A program made the position numbers and the translations under genes. The notes below the pieces were generated by a model. That model searched no databases. It was given only the letters and a program-made list of their open reading frames with translations, and was not told the origin of the DNA. Source: Candidatus Hydrogenedentota bacterium (lineage in GTDB: Bacteria > Hydrogenedentota > Hydrogenedentia > Hydrogenedentales > CAITNO01). Taken from it: a DNA stretch of 7,901 nucleotides. The DNA is taken from contig JAGLCZ010000019.1 of NCBI GenBank assembly GCA_023145975.1, positions 1-7,901 on the forward strand, read 5' to 3'. Position 1 is the first letter of the stretch. Every line of letters starts with the position of its first letter. This document shows positions 6,072 through 7,901 of the stretch, in pieces.

Positions 6072-6862
6072 GATGCCTTTGCTTTCCGTTTTTTCTTAGA
6101 CCCTTTTAACTGAATCGACACGGGACAATGGTCCGAGCCGAGTACATCATCGTGGAGGGTAACCTGCTGCACCTGGGGCAGCAGTGCGGTGTTGACACAA
6201 TGATAATCAAGGCGCCATCCAATATTTCTTGCACGCGCCCGTGTGCGGTAGGACCACCAGGTATATCCAACCGTTTCCGGGTGGAAGTGACGGAATACAT
6301 CCACAAAGCCGTTGTCCAGAAAGGTGGTCATAGCCTCCCGTTCTTCAACGTAATAGCCTGCATTATTTTCATTTGACTTGGGACGGGCAAGGTCTATTTC
6401 GCGATGGGCAATATTGTAGTCGCCGCAAATAATGACGTTCCTCCCCTTTTTTACCAGAGAAGCAAGTTCTTTGTCGATGGCGCTGCAAAAAGATAGCTTA
6501 TAGGGGAGTCGGTTCCGCTTACTTTGGCTGTTGGGCCAATAGGTATTTACCAGGGTGAAATCTTTGAAATGCAGCAGTTGTGCCCGTCCCTCACTGTCAA
6601 ATTCAGGAATACCCAATGTCGTTGTGGAATCGGGGGCAATTTTTGTAAACACGGCGGTGCCGCTGTAACCGCGCTTTTCCGCAGGGTTCCAGAAAACATC
6701 ATAGCCTGCAGGGGGGCACAGTTCAGTGGGGGCTTCTTCCGGCAGCAGACGTGTTTCTTGCAGACAGAGAATATCGGGTTGTACTTGCGAAAACCAATCC
6801 ATAAACCCGTTTTTCAATACAGCGCGTAGTCCGTTCACATTCCAGGAATAGAGGGTGGTCAT
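6068..6862 (-). CDS. xth: Exodeoxyribonuclease III / AP endonuclease (ExoA/Xth type)
   Basis: This 264-residue protein belongs to the exonuclease III family, which cuts DNA 5' to abasic sites and degrades 3' ends during base-excision repair. The catalytic set is complete: WNVNG (7-11, with N8), LQETR with metal-binding E36, YSGTA (66-70), Y108 in 'VNTYWPN', GDYN with D148 and N150, 'GWRLDYH' with D219, and SDH at 243-245. The length is normal. The C-terminus has a lysine-rich extra tail (254-262) that may help DNA binding. The family is named both ExoA and Xth; the sequence style is close to the ExoA group. The ATG at 6862 has GGGGA about 8 nt upstream. It is first in a pair with the PlsC-like gene, with a 4-bp ATGA overlap, although the two functions are not obviously linked. 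Confidence 0.96.
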   Translation of the reverse strand: MTTLYSWNVNGLRAVLKNGFMDWFSQVQPDILCLQETRLLPEEAPTELCPPAGYDVFWNPAEKRGYSGTAVFTKIAPDSTTTLGIPEFDSEGRAQLLHFKDFTLVNTYWPNSQSKRNRLPYKLSFCSAIDKELASLVKKGRNVIICGDYNIAHREIDLARPKSNENNAGYYVEEREAMTTFLDNGFVDVFRHFHPETVGYTWWSYRTRARARNIGWRLDYHCVNTALLPQVQQVTLHDDVLGSDHCPVSIQLKGSKKKRKAKAS

Positions 6863-6923
6863 AAAGATATCCCCAGCCTTGTTTCGGTGTTACGGCACGG
6901 AATTTCACACGAAGCAAAGCTGT

Positions 6924-6952
6924 ATTACGAGTTGAAATTGTATGTATGTCAG
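6924..6952 (-). promoter_or_regulatory. Weak candidate promoter for the xth-acyltransferase pair
   Basis: On the minus strand CTGACA (6952-6947) and CGTAAT (6929-6924) are 17 nt apart. The first matches five and the second four of the six consensus bases. Start would be near 6917, about 55 nt before the ATG at 6862. The intergenic stretch 6863-7083 otherwise holds only the ribosome site and a possible promoter for the plus-strand MpsC-like gene. Confidence 0.25.
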
Positions 6953-7083
6953 CCAGTTAATACCATGATAGTAACGAAATCCGATAATAGAGTCAAGGAA
7001 TTATTGAAGCGGTCATAGGTGTTATGGCATATTCTTGGGGGAACGGTGGCATGAAAATATGGACTTATGGAGGTTTAAGATAG

Positions 7084-7464
7084 ATGCAATCCAGGACAAA
7101 GGGACAGGTTGAGGCAGAGATCAGCGAGGCCATCATCCGTTTCGAGAAAGAGTATATGGGGCGGGGGCCATTGGAAACGAAGTCTTTTGTAATCGGGGAT
7201 ATGGTGCTTGTCAGACTCAAAGGGGTCCTTACCCAGGCAGAATATCAGCTTGCTGCATCGAGTGAGAACGCCAGAGGCAGGGAACTGATTAAGCAGGTGC
7301 GCATCGAACTGCTGGAAAGGGGACGGCCTCTTTTGGAGGCGGTTATTTTTGATATTACCCGGCAGCAGGTAAAGAGTTTGCATACCGATATAAGTACTGC
7401 CACCGGTGAGAGAATAATCCTATTTTCCCTCGAGGGACCTGTTGAATATCGTATTGCCCCCTGA
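7084..7464 (+). CDS. MpsC / DUF2294 family protein
   Basis: The 126-residue protein matches the pattern of the DUF2294 family (Pfam PF10057, now named MpsC). An N-terminal amphipathic helix (about 5-25) leads to the hallmark GRGP (26-29), followed by 'SFVIGDMVLVRLKGVLTQAEYQLA', an Arg/Glu-rich helix 'GRELIKQVRIELLER', 'PLLEAVIFDITRQQVKSLHTDIS' and a final 'ERIILFSLEGPV' strand. It has no signal peptide or membrane segment. The family name comes from a proposed sodium-translocating, membrane-potential-generating system, but most members stand alone and their role is unclear; nothing nearby supports ion transport here. The ATG at 7084 is preceded by GGAGG (7069-7073) with 10 nt spacing. It appears to be a single-gene unit. 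A weak promoter guess is TTGAAG (7004-7009) with CATATT 18 nt later. Confidence 0.85.
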   Translation: MQSRTKGQVEAEISEAIIRFEKEYMGRGPLETKSFVIGDMVLVRLKGVLTQAEYQLAASSENARGRELIKQVRIELLERGRPLLEAVIFDITRQQVKSLHTDISTATGERIILFSLEGPVEYRIAP

Positions 7465-7529
7465 ATTTCACAGAAAAGATCAGTAATTCTTCGGTATAAG
7501 TCCCATCCTTTCCAAAAAGCAGAAATACG

Positions 7530-7628
7530 ATGTCTACGTTATTACGAGCCTTGACCAACCTGGGCGGTAATCTAGTTCTACACAACGGATCAACCGAACA
7601 CGAGATTGCCGCACTGCGTTCGCAATGA
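7530..7628 (+). pseudogene. Possible 5' stub of a gene broken by repeat insertion (32 codons)
   Basis: An ATG at 7530 opens a frame reading MSTLLRALTNLGGNLVLHNG and continuing to STEHEIAALRSQ. Its TGA (7626-7628) lies inside the first dispersed repeat, which begins at 7602. Codons up to about 7601 look protein-like, and the rest is repeat sequence read through. The upstream ribosome site is weak. Chance is quite possible at this length, and no family is recognised. Confidence 0.25.
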
Positions 7629-7720
7629 CGGGTTTATCGTCACTGCGAGGTACGAAGCAGTCTGGAGTTACCTACGGGATCTGCTGACTGTGAGATTGCG
7701 TCACTACGTTCGCAATGACG
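7602..7720. repeat. Cluster of three short dispersed-repeat copies in alternating orientation
   Basis: The copy at 7602-7630 (GAGATTGC...CGTTCGCAATGACG) and the copy at 7692-7720 agree at 26 of 29 bases and start exactly 90 bp apart. An inverted, slightly diverged copy (CGTCACTGCGAGG...) lies between them at 7638-7664. The ends CGCAATGACG (7621-7630) and CGTCACTGCG (7638-7647) can form a stem with one mismatch and a 7-nt loop. Elements of the form CGTCATTGCGAGG...AAGCAATCT are scattered in many bacterial genomes and behave like REP or non-autonomous mobile repeats. That link is from memory. Confidence 0.75.
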
Positions 7721-7789
7721 AGGATTGGAAGCAATTGCATATTCTTCATGGATTCTGGTATTTTATGCGACTCGTTCCTCGTCACCTAA

Positions 7790-7890
7790 AAACTGGAATG
7801 ACGTTGTTGTATTTATGCTCTTCTTCTGTTATATCTGCATCAGGCATAAGTCTATAGAGTCGGCAGCGCACGCCACTGTCATCCCGGTTT
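7790..7890. repeat. Second short inverted-repeat pair
   Basis: AAACTGGAATGAC at 7790-7802 and GTCATCCCGGTTT at 7878-7890 are inverted copies matching at 11 of 13 bases, with about 75 bp between them. The right half continues CTCCCATCGAC to the window edge, so a longer element may extend outside. The AAACCGGGATGAC word is common in dispersed bacterial repeats. There is no transposase frame between the arms. Confidence 0.45.
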
Positions 7891-7901
7891 CTCCCATCGA
7901 C

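Larger units (their letters stand above)
7465..7901. other. Non-coding, repeat-rich right end
   Basis: I see no credible complete gene in these 437 bp. It contains a 32-codon frame (7530-7628), three copies of a short dispersed repeat (7602-7630, 7638-7664 inverted, 7692-7720), and a second short inverted repeat pair (7790-7802 and 7878-7890). An 83-codon frame at 7606-7857 is created mainly by translating the repeats, with 'RNDG' and 'RNDE' phrases typical of such artefacts. I see no clear terminator for the MpsC-like gene. Confidence 0.6.

Noticed and set aside
7606..7857. 83-codon plus-strand ORF
   Set aside because: It is read through the dispersed repeats ('VRNDG', 'VRNDE' phrases), has no ribosome site, and resembles known spurious repeat-derived hypothetical proteins.

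Overview
This window reads as ordinary bacterial chromosome of moderate GC content. Genes lie on both strands with short gaps, and there is one AT-rich divergent intergenic region and a repeat-rich right end. No phage, transposase, CRISPR or plasmid genes are visible. The organism cannot be named from this sequence. The serine hydroxymethyltransferase is of the long type (504 residues with an internal insertion), which I associate with Chlamydiae and spirochaetes. The dispersed repeats at the right end resemble small repeats found in many unrelated bacteria. Signal peptides, an acyltransferase and an M23-like surface protein tail fit a Gram-negative-type or spirochaete-like envelope, but this is only a weak inference.

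Layout. Positions 1-775 hold the 3' part of a gene for a large exported protein with Ig-like domains, probably the tail of an M23-type peptidase. A tRNA-Arg(CCT) with an encoded CCA end follows at 878-952. On the minus strand, an exported membrane-anchored beta-rich protein (2775-2068) and a PAPS-type sulfotransferase (2006-975) probably form a two-gene unit. Positions 2776-3146 form an AT-rich divergent control region. To its right on the plus strand come a possible 44-residue hydrophobic small protein and, overlapping it by ATGA, a PGPGW-family membrane protein (3278-3601). glyA follows at 3746-5260. It converges, with a 7-bp gap, on a minus-strand pair: exodeoxyribonuclease III (6862-6068) and a PlsC-like acyltransferase (6071-5268), coupled by an ATGA overlap. 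A plus-strand MpsC/DUF2294 gene (7084-7464) is followed by about 440 bp with no convincing gene. That stretch carries two kinds of short inverted repeat and the possible 5' stub of a broken gene.

Functionally this is mostly housekeeping: one-carbon metabolism (glyA), base-excision repair (xth), phospholipid acylation (plsC-like) and an arginine tRNA. The less explained parts are the exported-protein/sulfotransferase pair, the divergent region with iterated AAGTATT motifs and a perfect 15-nt palindrome, the ATGA-coupled small ORF, and the terminal repeat cluster. I see no clear new defence, secretion or mobile system.
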